DNA from: Parus major
Lineage: Eukaryota; Chordata; Aves; Passeriformes; Paridae
Length of the DNA: 64,000 nt
Assembly: GCF_001522545.3 (NCBI RefSeq)
Contig: NC_031769.1
Location: forward strand, 10,594,929-10,658,928
Direction: 5' to 3'
Part shown: positions 1 through 12,333 of the stretch, piece after piece
Layout: every line of letters starts with the position of its first letter
Position numbering within the stretch: the stretch's first letter is position 1
The notes under the pieces: model-generated
Seen by the model: the letters and a program-made list of their open reading frames with translations, nothing else
Database searches by the model: none
What the model was told of the DNA's origin: nothing
Translations under genes and position numbers: made by a program

Positions 1-1286
1 CTTACGTATTATCTCATTTAAAAACACGTATCTGGAAACCTAGGCAGTGACTGGAAAATGGAAGAATATCAAGAAAATTATGTTAAATAATGAATGTCAT
101 CATTAGTGCCTACTGCATTTGCAGTTGGCTGAAGGAGCACAGCAAACCCTTGTTTATCAGAACTCCTTCAAATCTAAAACTTCCTCTTGTTGGAATGTAG
201 GTTACCTGGCTCCTGCTGCTAACCATTTCCACTGCAACCCTCCCAGCTATTAGAAACCCTCTGTGTTTGGCTGGTACGTAGGCCTCTGTAATTTTTGGAT
301 GAGGCAGAGCTACACTTTAAAGATTTTCAAATTAAATAAACAAAACCACTTCCATAAAAGTCTCTAACATCTCTCCTTTAAACCGGGATATGGATAACTC
401 AGGTGTGCCAAGATGATGTCACCTCTTTGACCCTCTGTGCTCCAGGAAGCAGGTTGCATATGGTAAGAAGGCCCTATGTACCCTCACTTTCAGCTATGTG
501 GAACAGCACAAAGCTCAGGAGGAAATTGCCCTCCCATCTCAACAGCTAAAGCAGGAGAGCCTGAGAATCCAGACCTGCATCGCTTGAATGTCAGATGTAG
601 TTCAGGAAGCTCTGCATGGAAGTAGGTTCTTACTGGCCCAATTTTTACAGGTTACTGGCAGAGTTTTTTTACAATATACACATCACCCAACCTGCTACAT
701 AGCTTAAGTAAACATCTCTTTAAAGTGCTTCTGTCTATTTCAGGGATAAAAACTTGTCTGCGGGAAAACAGAGAGGCAATCAGTATTTTTTATTTTCGTC
801 TTCAGCCTTTAACCTTTCTCCCCTTTTGCTTCTGATTTCTGTTGTTCTGACCAGAGCTGACTCTCATCTATTAATGTGGCAAGAACTTGTAGCTGTATGT
901 GAAGTAGTAACTGCTGCAGCAAAACACAACTTCATGTTCAACTGTACATCAAAGTTCTGACCAGTCTGGATTTTAAATCACTTAGTTTAGGAGCCAGATT
1001 TAGAAAAGTGTCTTCTGTATTTCAGTACCAATCTATGTTCTCTCCATTATGGATCTAAAAGAGAAGCCAGATACAATTAAAAAGAAAATGAGCATCCTGG
1101 GACATTCATTCATTTTTAGGAGTGGCTTCAAGCTCTGTTCATTAAATTTTCTGAAGGCTTTATTTCTGATAATATTTTGTTAACATACTCTCAAAATGAC
1201 TGGACTCTAACATGTTAAGAAGACTAGCATTGCCAGTCTCTGGAGGTCATGCTACCAAGCCACCACGAAAAGCCACCAATTCTCAG
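1..1286. other. AT-rich non-coding stretch, nothing recognised
   Basis: All open frames here are short (under about 75 codons) and have no recognisable domain. No repeat family or RNA gene is visible. Confidence 0.6.
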
Positions 1287-1321
1287 AAATTATTATTCAG
1301 TGCTAACGAATAATAATTTCG
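1287..1321. repeat. AT-rich 13-bp inverted repeat
   Basis: Arms at 1287-1299 and 1309-1321 are perfect reverse complements with a 9-base spacer. The arm is GAAATTATTATTC. Its low complexity makes chance or slippage plausible. Confidence 0.7.
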
Positions 1322-1509
1322 TTATATAATAAAAATAATAATTCAGATTCATGAACTGCTTTTCATTTCTAGGCACAGTTCTAAGAAAGTATCAGCAAGG
1401 CAACATTAGCAATGATGGATCTATACTGGTGGTGTAGCTCCCTCCTAGGCAGGTTTCAGGACTGGAGAAGGCATGAAGACAGCTGAAGTCATGCTGGTGA
1501 AAGGTTTCC

Positions 1510-1544
1510 CCTTGGCCTCACACCTTCTTGGTGTGAGGCCAAGG
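1510..1544. repeat. 15-bp perfect hairpin
   Basis: Left arm CCTTGGCCTCACACC (1510-1524), loop TTCTT (1525-1529), exact reverse complement at 1530-1544. The arms are not low-complexity, so chance is unlikely. The shape fits a local template-switch mutation. No surrounding miRNA-like imperfect stem is visible. Confidence 0.85.
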
Positions 1545-2035
1545 TGTATAATTTTTTTATACTATCTAGCTACAAGGTCAATAAAATTCCTTAAATGTGC
1601 TGTGCTTATTCCTCTTGTTCCCATAATGGAAGGAGTTGGCTTCTTCACCCAGTCAAGTGCCCTGTTTCAACAACCTTTTTTAACTTGACTGCAAGATTAC
1701 CAGTCCTACTCAACCACGTGCAGTTTCTCTGCTCAGAAAAACATGTTTTCAAGCACTTTGTTAAAGTGACATAAACTCAAACTAGGAAATACAAAACCAG
1801 TATCAATGAGGTGGGAAAAGGCTAAATTATAGAATAACACCATCTCTCTCAGTTATGTGCTTATGTCTACTGATAGCCGATACTCTTGACAGTTTTATCA
1901 TCCCACAGAAGTTACGGCTGTTCTTCAGTGCCCTGCTAATGGTTGTTAGTGGTGTTCCATGCTCCTCTTTGTTGAGTAAAGCATCTTAGGATTTTTTCAT
2001 CTCCATGGGCCAACAACCTGTGAATGTTATGATTA

Positions 2036-2107
2036 TTACCTTCAAACTGAAGTAACCTAGACTGTTCCTTGTTATCTTCAAACTGAAGTAAATCAGACTG
2101 TTTTAAA
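2036..2107. repeat. 36-bp tandem duplication, two copies
   Basis: The 15-mer TTCAAACTGAAGTAA occurs at 2041 and again at 2077, exactly 36 bases later. Diverged flanks (TTA-C versus TTA-TC before it, AGACTGTT after it) also match. Two imperfect direct copies. Confidence 0.8.
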
Positions 2108-3323
2108 GGCACAACTTCACACACTTTGACTTAGAGCCTGCAAAGAAATGCACATCATACCAATGCACAGTCAGCTATTGAGGCCTAGGTGAGTCAGCCA
2201 GGTAGGAGAGTTTAAGGAGTAAGTCCTGATGTGAATGCCTCTTCCCTGTGCTGTCTGGGGGTTGTGACTCCTCTCATGAACCCATCACAACTATTGGTCC
2301 CAGCCAGTACATCAAAAACCTCTGTCCTGTTCTTGTGAGATAGACAGGTCTCTCTCAGTGCTTGAGGTACCCAAGCAAGAAGTCCAAGCTTTGCAGGATT
2401 TGTGACAATTCACTTCACTCAAGTTCTCTGAAAAAAGGAGAGCTGAAGGGCAGTCCAAATAGTTATTAACTGGAAGACTGATAGTGACTGTGAGAGATTG
2501 ACGGGGAAAGAGTGTGTGAAACTGGATGCCACATTGCACACCTTAATTATGCATTGCCATTTGAATTTCTGTGCCTAAGCAATATAGTGTAGAGTTAGTA
2601 ATCAACAGAAAAGGAAAAAAATTAAAATGGATGAAGGGAAAAAGCAATCCACCCTTATTTCAGCTAAGGACTTCAGATGAGCAACTTTGAGAAAGTAACA
2701 AAAATCTGAATATTAGGTCCATGTGTATTATGGGTGGCCAATACCTTTTCTGTACAAACATATTTAGATAAAGTAGAATAAATATCAATATTTTTGTTAT
2801 CCCTCTGTTTTTTAAAATTTGGAGTAGCGTGATTTTCAGTGACATGATAATAGAAAAATTGCAAGTGAAACAATTTAAATGCTGTGTTGAGCATACAGAA
2901 ACACAAATGTGTAAAATGATGTTGAGCATCTAAGGTGTCTCAGGGAATGCCCCGCACAAGTGTTGCAGCGCTTGCAGGGGGTGCTCATCTCAGAGCAAAA
3001 GGGTCCTGCTGAACAGCACAGCAAGTGGGAGAGGCAAGCTCCAGGCTCTGCACTTCCCAGAATGTGCACAAACCCTTGAAGAAGAGGCCACCTGGCTGCC
3101 TTATTCCACAGTTTGCAGCTGCACTGTCCCTTTCCTAAGGAGATCTGGATACTGCAAGCAGCAGGACATGGTAGAGATTTTTGCAATTTACTGCTTTGGA
3201 GCAGACACGCCCTGTAGGCTCCTGAGAGGGGACAGGGATGCAGTAGCCACCATCTATTTTTCACCCCTCCTTTCCATCCCATTTTTGTTTGATTCTGCTT
3301 CCTCCTGCCTATGTAGGTAGAGG

Positions 3324-3338
3324 AAAAAAAAAAAAAAA
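3324..3338 (+). repeat. Poly(A) run
   Basis: Fifteen consecutive A. There is no upstream AATAAA at the right distance and no retrogene body was recognised, so it is called a simple repeat. Confidence 0.9.
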
Positions 3339-4770
3339 GCCCTTAGAATTTGGAAGATGAAAGATGCTCAAGGGCGTTAAAGCAGGACATGAATGCAATC
3401 GTGTGGCTGTGCAGGTGAGACTCCAGAGCCTTCTGCCGCAAAATGCCTGCACTAATCCACTCTTGCCCTACTTACAAGGAGCTGTCAGTGTGGTTATTTG
3501 CAGCAAAAAAACACTTTAGCTTTGGGGCCAAACATCACAGGGTGGTGATGAAGCAATGAGGGTAGGGATCCATATTCAGTGTATCAAGTTTGTCAGAAAA
3601 ATACCTCACTGCAGACAGGTCCTCCTGTCTGCTTTGCCAATTTTTGCACATGAAATATCCCAGGCTGGGTAGCACTGTGGTATTGCATAGCTGGAGGTTA
3701 AGGCAATGCTAAAAGGATTTGCACCCTCACTAAACTGCAACAGAACTGAAGAGATCTGGGATTCTGTGTTCTCTGCTGTGGGAAAGCCATGGCAGACAAG
3801 TTTCATCTCCTACAGGAGAAGCTTCCCCTGTCCTCCTCATTTCTCCAGGACCCCATATCTAGTCTGATGGGGGCTTAGTGCAACATGCCAACAACAGGCG
3901 ATGTCCAACTCCCTGATGAGCATGAGATAAACATTTCAAAGCTGCTTAGACAACAGTCTCTTTAATGGGGAAAATACCTAGATGCCAAAGACTGCAAATC
4001 ATTGTAATTAGTAAGCCTCTACATGCCACACAAACCAGCAGCAGTCACTGGAGATAAAACAAAACTTTCTGAAAGATGTTTGTATGGGCATACTAGAACA
4101 TAATTCAGCAGCTCTGACTCTTGAGGGGAGTAGAGGTACAGCTCATCACCAGAAACAGTTTTGATTTTAATAGTATTTCCTGTGTTTGTAATAAACTGAA
4201 CCAAAATGTGGAATGAAAGTGTCCCAAAGCAGAGATGTCTGAAACCTCATTCTATTGTCAGATGTTTCAATCCCAGCCCAGACTGGTCATAAACAGTTTG
4301 TTCATATGAGATTAACTTGTTCACAGACCTTCTGTAAGGACCCCATTGTACAAGTTTCTTTCTGTGACCAGTATCCCAATCCACTTTCTTCAACCACTTG
4401 GAAATGCACCAAGTTGACCGGTAATTTATTATTATTAATTTATTATAATTCTTATTACTGTTATTCTTTTAAAATAGTAATTCTCTGATGCTGAAATAAT
4501 GAAAATACATTTTTGTCTCGTACATCCTTTGAATAAAACCTTTAAACAGAGTCTGCTGGGAGTGTGCCACAGTGTGGTTATGCAGAACACCCTGGGATGG
4601 AGGAGAGGGGCTCCTCATCAGCCCTTGATGGTGCAGGGGTGCAGTGTCACTGGTGGGTCCCCAGCTCACCCAATGCCTTGGCTGCAAGGAATTCCTGAGA
4701 GGCTGAACCACAGCATCACCCTCATCATGGAGTTGCTTCAGGCTGGGAAATCAGGCACCTGAGAAGAGAA

Positions 4771-4866
4771 TTGCCCAAAACAGTTAATTTCTCTGTGCTG
4801 ACAGCTTTTTCATCAGTAAAATGCAGATGCAAATACTTATGTCAGGGGATTAAGGAAAGCTAAAAT
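4771..4866 (+). mobile_element. Probable MIR-type (CORE) SINE relic
   Basis: The segment follows the 3' half of the MIR consensus as I remember it. In order: TTGCCCA...GTTAATTTCTCTGTGC, then TTTTTCATCaGTAAAATG, then a GAT...AATACTTA block, then GGGGATTAAGGA and a final AAAATGA. Order and spacing match with small substitutions. The tRNA-like head is not visible, so this would be a 5'-truncated old copy. MIR tails are shared with L2 LINEs, and an L2-like reverse-transcriptase relic lies at 54.4 kb. No alignment was run, so another CORE-SINE family is possible. Confidence 0.55.
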
Positions 4867-7800
4867 GACCATGGGCTGCTTACACACAATATACTTTTCA
4901 CCCTAATCTTTTCAGTTTGGAAAACTTCCAAAAATTAAATGATGAATAAATTCTCCCCATAGCAGCCATGTGGATTACAAAGACTTGCAGAATTTTTGAT
5001 GAAAGGCTACCGTCTTCTAAAATGAATGCTGCAAGCCTATGTCATGAGAAATCTTAACCAACTTCTCTGGGACTCTAAAAATGTTTTATAGAGTAATCTT
5101 GCAGTAGCTGCCTTGTAGAGAATTAAGGCAGTACTGAAAAATGCTACAGCATAGCTATTGCTATTATTTCAGTAATGTAATGTGCTACAGTTTAAAGAAG
5201 TTATTATGGAAGTATAATTTGACTAAAGTTTACATTTGCAGGCTGACATATGTTTAGTGTTACTGCCTTTTCCTGGAGACCTCCAGCTGCAGTCACTGAC
5301 CTTGTTAGGGACAGTGGCTGAGAATAGGGTGTAATAATAGTCAATAAAGGAAAAGTGTATTGAATTGCATTAACCTCTGGCTAGCAGGTTAATCCCCTAG
5401 CAGATTCATCAGGTTTCTGTGATATCCAATCACTTTACAAAAGAAGTTTCACTGCAATTTTCTGTCAACTTATTTTTAAACATACTTTTCAAAAGGCATT
5501 CAAATTTATGTGATACATAATCACTGCAAGCTGAACACAACAGTTCAAAATGTAAATGCAGAAAAATGTATGAAAATACAAGAAGGCTGCTGTAGAGGCA
5601 TATGTTTTTCAGCAGCTGGCCAGCAGCAGCAACAGTCAGCTACAAATTTCTGAGATTTGTAAGGCCCTACAGCCCTTGCTGAGCACCCTATGACAGACAT
5701 CAGAGTAAGGTCATTGAGAAAATAAAGAAAACATTTTTTTGGAAAGAACTAACTTATAAACTCTGTAGTGAAGATCATAAAAATTATTATTTATCCTTGT
5801 ATATCCCTCTCATAAACCATCTGATACATGGGGAGGGTTGTTTGATCTGTGTAGTATGGCCATTCAGGAGTCATAGAGGATTCATACTGCAGGTAGAGAA
5901 AAGCAAATAACACAAAGTCTGCCTCATATTTAAAAAAAAATCTTTTGCATTTTATTTCCTATATGACAGCTAATTGATGTAGAGTGGTTTAAATCTAAGT
6001 GCTGACTCTTGTTTCTCCTGATGGTCACACTCAGGAGCTGCTTGGTCCTTTTTCATTTAGATCCATCTGTAGGATGGTTCTAAATTATAAAGTGTAATGT
6101 GTAATTGGTAAATACAGATGGGCATCCCTTGATGACTGCTCTTGTAGACTTTTCTATGCTACCAGACTATCCTCATGGGGTAGCTACAGGCTCTGGGTAC
6201 TGGTGGTCTGATGTCAGGTCTTAAACTCAGGCTGAAGGGCCTGACCTTAGGAAGTTACCAAAGCACTTAATGTTGGTCAAGATGATAGCAAGCCATATTG
6301 CTCCAGTTTTGTTTCACTGGTTGTCAATAAATTATTGAGGTAAATTCTGTCTTTGTCTTGTGTCTGGATGCAGCTCCTACAAATACGGATCCCCAACTCT
6401 TGCTTGGGATGTCTAGATGATATTATAATGTGGATAAGGAAACATCATGGAGCTATGATTCCCATCACAGATCTAAATAAATACCCATCAGCACCACTGA
6501 AAAAACAAAAGCAGTTACTGAATTAAAAAATAAACTCCTTCAATTATCACGAAAGAGGGAAAGGTAGGATGCAATGCAGTCAATACTATTACAGGTTTAT
6601 CCTCTACCTCCCACATCAATTTTCCCTTAATTTTATTTCTCCTGCACTACAACTGATTTTCTTTCAGTGTCCTCAGATAGGCATCAGGAAAGTAGAGGTG
6701 CTGAAGCTTCTGTCTGCAGAAAAGAGAAATGCCTAGAGGTGCTTGCATGTAGGTCTTCTACACGCTGAGTAGCTCTTCTGCAGCTGGGTTCCTGGAGCAG
6801 AATGATGTCCACAGCTCAGGGAAACTTGAGCAGCAGCAAAGACAGATGACAGATCCAAAACATTGCATCAGGAGAAGCAGGGGTATCAAGAAACACAGAG
6901 AGAACAGTAATTAATCTGTGTGTCTCTCTTACCCTAGAAGTCCCAAATAACAACCTGGTGTTGTGACCAAAAGTTTCAGTCCAAGCCTAACATACAGATG
7001 CAAGGCAAATTATTTTAAGATCTTGGGTAAACCTATTAAAGCTCAATTTGTCCATCTCAATGGTGGATCCTGAACTCTTCCTTTAGATAAGGAATAGATA
7101 AAGTCATTGTACTTTATCTATTGTATTTAACAATTTCCTCCAGAGTGACTTGGTGACTCTGCACTTACCATGTTAATTAGTAGTATCTATGGAACCCTTC
7201 AGATTTGTCTCTGCCCCCTGTCCAAATCTCTCTTCCCTTAGTTTTACTCACTGAATCTACATTCAGGCATTAATTTCTGTGTGTCATACCAGTAAAGATC
7301 AGTTTTTCAGGATGAAAATGACAGGCAGCCACTGAAGCCTTAAAACACAAGTGCTGTATCAAATAAAACCTTAGCTAAACTGACAAGAGTTATTTTAAAA
7401 TAATGAACTTCTCCTTATTGCTGGACAGTTTTGGAATAAAATTTGCAGATGTGAACTCTCCCAAGCTTAGTGGTAGGGAAAGATTCAGTGGGAATACAGG
7501 TTTAAATCTGTTGTTTTACCATAAGACTGGAGACCTAAGCCTGGAGTGTTCCCACTTAGTCTTTACATTTGACTTGGGTGAAGACCTAAGTAAAGAGACT
7601 TGTCACCCTGCACACATCACCCTGCCATCCTTGGCACACCCCTGGAGATAGACAGGCCTTCAGATGGTAGCATCAACTTTATTTTGGAAACAGCTTTCTT
7701 ATTTAAACACAAGTGAATTGGATAGCTTCACTAAATGAAGCTATGGCAACGTGGGATTTTTGAAGTGTTTTTCTGAATCCTAAAACTAGCCAAAATTGGG

Positions 7801-10559
7801 AAAAGCAGACCTTCTCTTAAAAAATAGGTACAATTTTATGGCTGTGATTTTTTTCTTCCTAGATGTTTTTAGTGCTGCAAGGAAGAGTAAGATTGAAATG
7901 ACACCAATATAAAATACAAAGGATTCTCCTGAATCCTTAGTTTAAAATATACATTTCCATTTATGGAATCAATCAGTTTAATAAATATCCTTTTCAAATG
8001 CTCAATTCCCGTTACATCTTTATCAAAGGGGAAACAGTTAGAGAAAATTATACAGCAGTGCTTTTTTTTTTTTCCAGAAAGAAGTATTAGGATCATATGT
8101 AAGATGCCTTATTTAGAATCTGAAAATTTATTTTATGTTTTTCTGTTGACAACCAGAAGCACTGGATAGAAAAAAAATAGCAGAACAAAGAGCTCCCTAG
8201 AGATATTTCACGTTTGCTGACTTACTACATCATCACATATGACACTGAATTATTAGTTCAGCAAATACTGAAATAGTACAGGAAAGCTTTCTTGCTCTTT
8301 TATCTTCACCATTGTTCTTGGATTTAAACAAGTCACATAAAAAGTTTTGGTAAAAACTAAAAATATTGAAAAACCATAATTTAGAGTGGTGTTTGTTATA
8401 TAGGATGCCTCTTTAATCATACTGAGGTAGAAGGCTGGGAGTGTAGTTTCCTTGAGCTCAGAGGATGATTTGGATAGAAAACATGGCCCATCAGGTCTAT
8501 AGGAAGTTTTAGCAGGATTCTTTCTTTTTCTCTCTTCATCTGTGGAAGTGACTCTGCCCATGCAGAAGATTGAACTGGTGCCCTGATTTGTATCAGACTG
8601 AACTCTGCTGTTGTCAGAGAAGCCCACACACACTACAGCACATTTTCCAATCATGTCACAAGTTAGCTATTTTCAGAGTCTTTTTAAAAATACAAATACT
8701 AGTGACTATCAAAATTCAGGCCACCATGTCCAACATTGTCTGTGTGGGGTCTCCAAGCAGAGGTGAGCAGCTTGCCCTGACTCCACCACCTGCACCTTGT
8801 GGTCCCATGACACCTGGATGACCTCTCCTCACCAACCCCTGCCTGTGTGGGCTTGTTTGATTCCTGTGGCCTTGACCTCAGCTGAAAATTTTTAAAGTGA
8901 CACTGTGTTCTTTGTTGCAGGGATGGTGAAAGGTAAATGTCTGGGTGTATTACAATTCTCACGACCTTCTGACTGGGAATAGAAGTACGGTACTTCACCA
9001 AAAAACATCCAACCGTAACAGCAACTCCAGACTCAGCTGTGTGTAGAAAGCTGTAGTTTAGTATCATCTGTTTTGATGCAATAATAAATAAAATTGTAAT
9101 GCTTTGCATTACCATAGATACTGAAAGTTTCTGCACTGAGAGTTATTATGTATTAATGTTGAAACTTTGAAATTATTAACACCAAGCTGAGGCATGATTG
9201 CCTTTTGTCAGAACTAATTCTCAAAAATAGCTGTGATAATTCTTGTCGTTTAGGAATGGATACTTGAGTTTTCTCACCCAGAAAACAAAGACAAAATTCT
9301 TCATTTACAAAGATTTTAGTGGGATTAGGTTGTTTTCCTGCAAGCTGTGACTTTCATATGCACTGGTGTAGTTTCTTTAAAATGCTGTGTGCGACAGCAA
9401 GAGAAAAGAAGACAAAATGAAGCAAATGGCTCAGTACGTTAAACAATGTCATAAACTGAAAGGAAGGGATAGAGAATGATCAGGAATATATATATATGTT
9501 ACAATTTAAAATAAGAATAATTAGGATGGATTTATTTTAAATTCATGGTACAATTTACTGTGCTCATCTCAGACACTTCCCTTTCTTTTCTTCCCATACC
9601 CATTGAAAGATTTAAACACCTTACTTGTAAGTAATAAGCATTGATTCGGCATCCCTCAGCAAATGATGCATGATTTTACTCCATCACAGATAATTTCAGA
9701 AACATTTTGCTGCCTGCTTTTATCTGCACTCTACTTGTGGAGAGGATTTGAAAAGGTTTGCGTAGTTGCCTGCTCTGCAATAATGTGAGGATTTTGTTAT
9801 CCCGCTGAGCTACCACCATTCAGATAGCTTGGATTCCTTCCTTCTGCAGCCAAAATCTCACAAAACCTCTCCCTGAAACACAAAGGTGCAGAAGAGAAAG
9901 GGCAAATGATTCACCAAACTTTTCAAGAGGCTATTTATATTCCTCCTGGAACACAGCAATTAGTGCTTTTCTTAGCCCCATCTGATCACCTTGTTGTCTT
10001 CTGCTTGTGCAACCACTTAAGCAGTTTTTAGACAGAGATCTTCAGCTACTTCTGATATCAGATCCAGTCCTGCCTCCAGCCAAAGACATCAGACCTGTCC
10101 TACTGACTTAAACACAAATGGGATTAAGTATTGTATCTCATTAGCCCCAGCACAATACTGACATCTCAGTCGACTTTGCACATCTACAGACATGGTCAGA
10201 GCACAGCATCCCAATTTTAGGACAATTTCACAACCCCCCAGCTGTGGGATGTTCTCTTCCTTGCATGTGCCAGCTGTGATTGCTGACATAGGAGCTTGCA
10301 TTTGCAGGAGACACCCTCAGACTCACAGACATGCACCCTCTGATAGTCTCATTCATTATGACAGGGAAAGAGGAAACCTAGTGCAGTACAGACAACACTG
10401 CCATTCATCTAATACAATTTCCCTTTTTTGTTTCCTGTATCTCAATCTTTCCTCAAGCCTCAAGCTAAAACACCTGCCCAAAAATTGTGGAAATCAATGC
10501 CGAATGGTTGGCAGAGGGATTTGTGTGTCCAGTTCCTTGTGGCTATCCATGAGTGATAA
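4867..10559. other. AT-rich non-coding stretch
   Basis: Holds a 12-bp hairpin at 7093-7122, a T-run at about 8062-8074, a short (AT)n at 9487-9497 and a slightly GC-rich patch at 8760-8870. The 145- and 133-codon reverse frames (8699-9136 and 8253-8654) have no recognisable motif and are treated as chance. No gene seen. Confidence 0.6.
7093..7122. repeat. 12-bp perfect hairpin
   Basis: AATAGATAAAGT (7093-7104), six-base loop CATTGT, and exact complement ACTTTATCTATT (7111-7122). Confidence 0.85.
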
Positions 10560-10738
10560 TCACAGTGACTCGAAGCCAAGCGTTGTGCTCGCCGCAGAGC
10601 CAGGACAATCTCTCTCAGAGGCTCACACATCGGCTTTCCCGTGGGGGTGTCGAGATCCTTGCCTGGGGCTGCCAGCTGCTGGGGGCACCTGCCCAGAGCC
10701 TGCTGGCTGCTGTCCCCTCGGAAGGGACATCATCTCGG

Positions 10739-10952
10739 AGTCCTGGCAGGGGTACCAGTCCTCTAAGGAGCATCAGCACCTATCAGGAGCATCGCTGCCA
10801 GCAGGAATGTCGGTCACCGCAAGAAGTGTCACCCTTCTGCAGGCTCTCAGCCCTGGCAGGTCTCTGTAAGGGACAGCGGTCCCTACGAGTGGCATCAGCC
10901 CCTGGATGAGTTGCGGTCCCTACACGAGGTCTCGGTCCCTGGCAGGGGTTTC
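10739..10952 (+). repeat. Degenerate 18-19-bp minisatellite, about 11 units
   Basis: The stretch divides into successive units of 18 or 19 bases with the loose form (A/G)GTCCCTGGCAGGGGTNTC. Units start at 10739, 10757, 10775, 10794, 10812, 10831, 10849, then an irregular 11-base piece, then 10878, 10897, 10915 and 10934. The first (AGTCCTGGCAGGGGTACC) and last (GGTCCCTGGCAGGGGTTTC) are close to each other, and middle units are more diverged. It lies at the left part of the CpG-rich island. Confidence 0.7.
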
Positions 10953-10979
10953 TGTCGCTCCCAGCCGTGCTATCGGTCT

Positions 10980-11400
10980 GCCCGAGCCCAGTCGCGAGTG
11001 ATCCATGCAAATTGCAGCCCGGCTGCAATCAATAGATGTGACAAGCAGCCGGCGCCGGCAAGCGGGGACATAATGAAGGTGTGAGCGTGTGACCGGCGAA
11101 CAGATAACAATGCTATAGGAAATTATAGGGCAGCGCTGTATTGAATAAGTGCGGTGCAAAATGAGCTGCGGCTCGCAGGTCATGCTTCCCCGCTGCTGGA
11201 GTGGCTCCTGCTCTTGTCCTTTGTAATTGTAAGTGGCAGCAGCGGCGGCTGAATGCGAGGAGGGCACGCATCCAGCCCTCATTTGTTCTGCATTACAATG
11301 CAGCCCTCGCCGCCAGCAGCTGATCCCGAGTGTCAGTGCCCACCTCCCAAGTGGACCAAGAAAGCAGTGAAAACTCAATTTAATTGAGAATTAGGAAGGC
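10980..11400. promoter_or_regulatory. Candidate regulatory element
   Basis: Visible motifs: a POU octamer ATGCAAAT (11005-11012), overlapped by a near-palindrome ATTGCAGCC-C-GGCTGCAAT (11011-11029); a 12-bp palindrome GCCGGCGCCGGC (11048-11059); a SOX-type AACAATG (11106-11112) next to a GATA-type AGATAA; a second SOX/TCF-type site, CTTTGT followed by AATTGT (about 11219-11229); and CTCAATTTAATTGAG near 11374. Such clustering resembles vertebrate developmental enhancers. Conservation and activity are inferred, not shown. Confidence 0.35.
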
Positions 11401-12272
11401 TGTCGTTAAAACAAGGCTGCCCTTGAAACCACGCGGGAAACAGCGGAGAGTGTCCTGTAAGAGACAGGGTGAAACTTCTCTTGTTTCCTTGTAAAAAACC
11501 CCATGCTTTTGCTCAAAAGAACACAGAAGCAAAAAGCCTTTTCTTTCAGGAAACAAAAAAATCGTACATAGAAAGTAGAAAATCCTCTAATTTTCTTATT
11601 TTTTTGTGTTCAAAAATACTTATATGAATTTTATTTTAAAACTTGGAAGAAAGCTTTTGACCACATAGAGTCTTTATACAGACAATTCTCCAGATGCTAC
11701 TATTCCTCTTACCTGCTTATTAATATTCAAGGGGAGAAGAATGTCTAAAAAGTGTTCATTGATTTTTAATTTCATTTCCAAATCCAATATGAAGTCCTTC
11801 TCTGCATTTTGTTCTGACATTTGGATCAAACTTAGCAGTTGTTTTCTGAAACCTCAGGTCTTCGAGGCTCTTGGCTCAGAATCCCATTTAAAGGTTTACA
11901 GATTAAGTTTAACATTTGAACCTAATCAAAGACAAGGAGGTAACTCAAAGTGCTCTGCACAGTTCACTGGTATTTTACCATCACTGATCGATAATTTCAG
12001 CTATTTATGAACACTCCACACATCCCTTTCCCCCTCTTCTTAATACCAGGCAATTTTATTTATGTTTTTCTTCACCTTAGCCCTGAAATGTGCATTTCTA
12101 TGGTTGAAGTAAAAGCTAAACACAACACTTGCTCAATGTATTTATTAATACACTGAAAATGTAGATCAGTATTTATTCTGTAACCTTGCTTTTAATCACC
12201 CATTATGGCTGCTTACTTTCATTGTTATATATAATCAGTTTGGTTCTTGCAAATGAATCTACCTACAAATTA

Positions 12273-12333
12273 AAATAATAAATTCTTGAATAATAAATTC
12301 TTAAATAATAAACGATTGATTGATTGATTGATT
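12273..12333. repeat. 15-16-bp AT tandem repeat followed by (GATT)5
   Basis: The unit AATAATAAATTCTTGA/TAA is repeated two and a half times up to about 12313, then five perfect GATT units run from 12314 to 12333. Confidence 0.85.

Larger units (their letters stand above)
1545..4770. other. Non-coding stretch with minor repeats
   Basis: Holds a 36-bp tandem duplication (2036-2107), a moderately GC-rich islet at about 2935-3250 and a run of 15 A (3324-3338). The 135-codon reverse frame over the islet (2875-3282) resembles no family I know. No gene is supported. Confidence 0.6.
10560..11450. promoter_or_regulatory. CpG-rich island, only one in the window
   Basis: CpG dinucleotides are frequent through this stretch, while the rest of the window has very few. 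It has two parts: a degenerate minisatellite (10739-10952) and a non-repetitive, motif-dense part (about 10980-11400). No coding exon was recognised. The open frames across it (225 codons forward, 152 reverse) have no domain and are explained by GC-rich composition. It could be an unmethylated promoter or enhancer of an unannotated transcript, or a local GC-biased patch. The island call is by eye, not computed. Confidence 0.5.

Noticed and set aside
10192..10909. 225- and 118-codon forward frames as a gene
   Set aside because: They run through a degenerate minisatellite in GC-rich DNA, where stops are rare, and show no domain.
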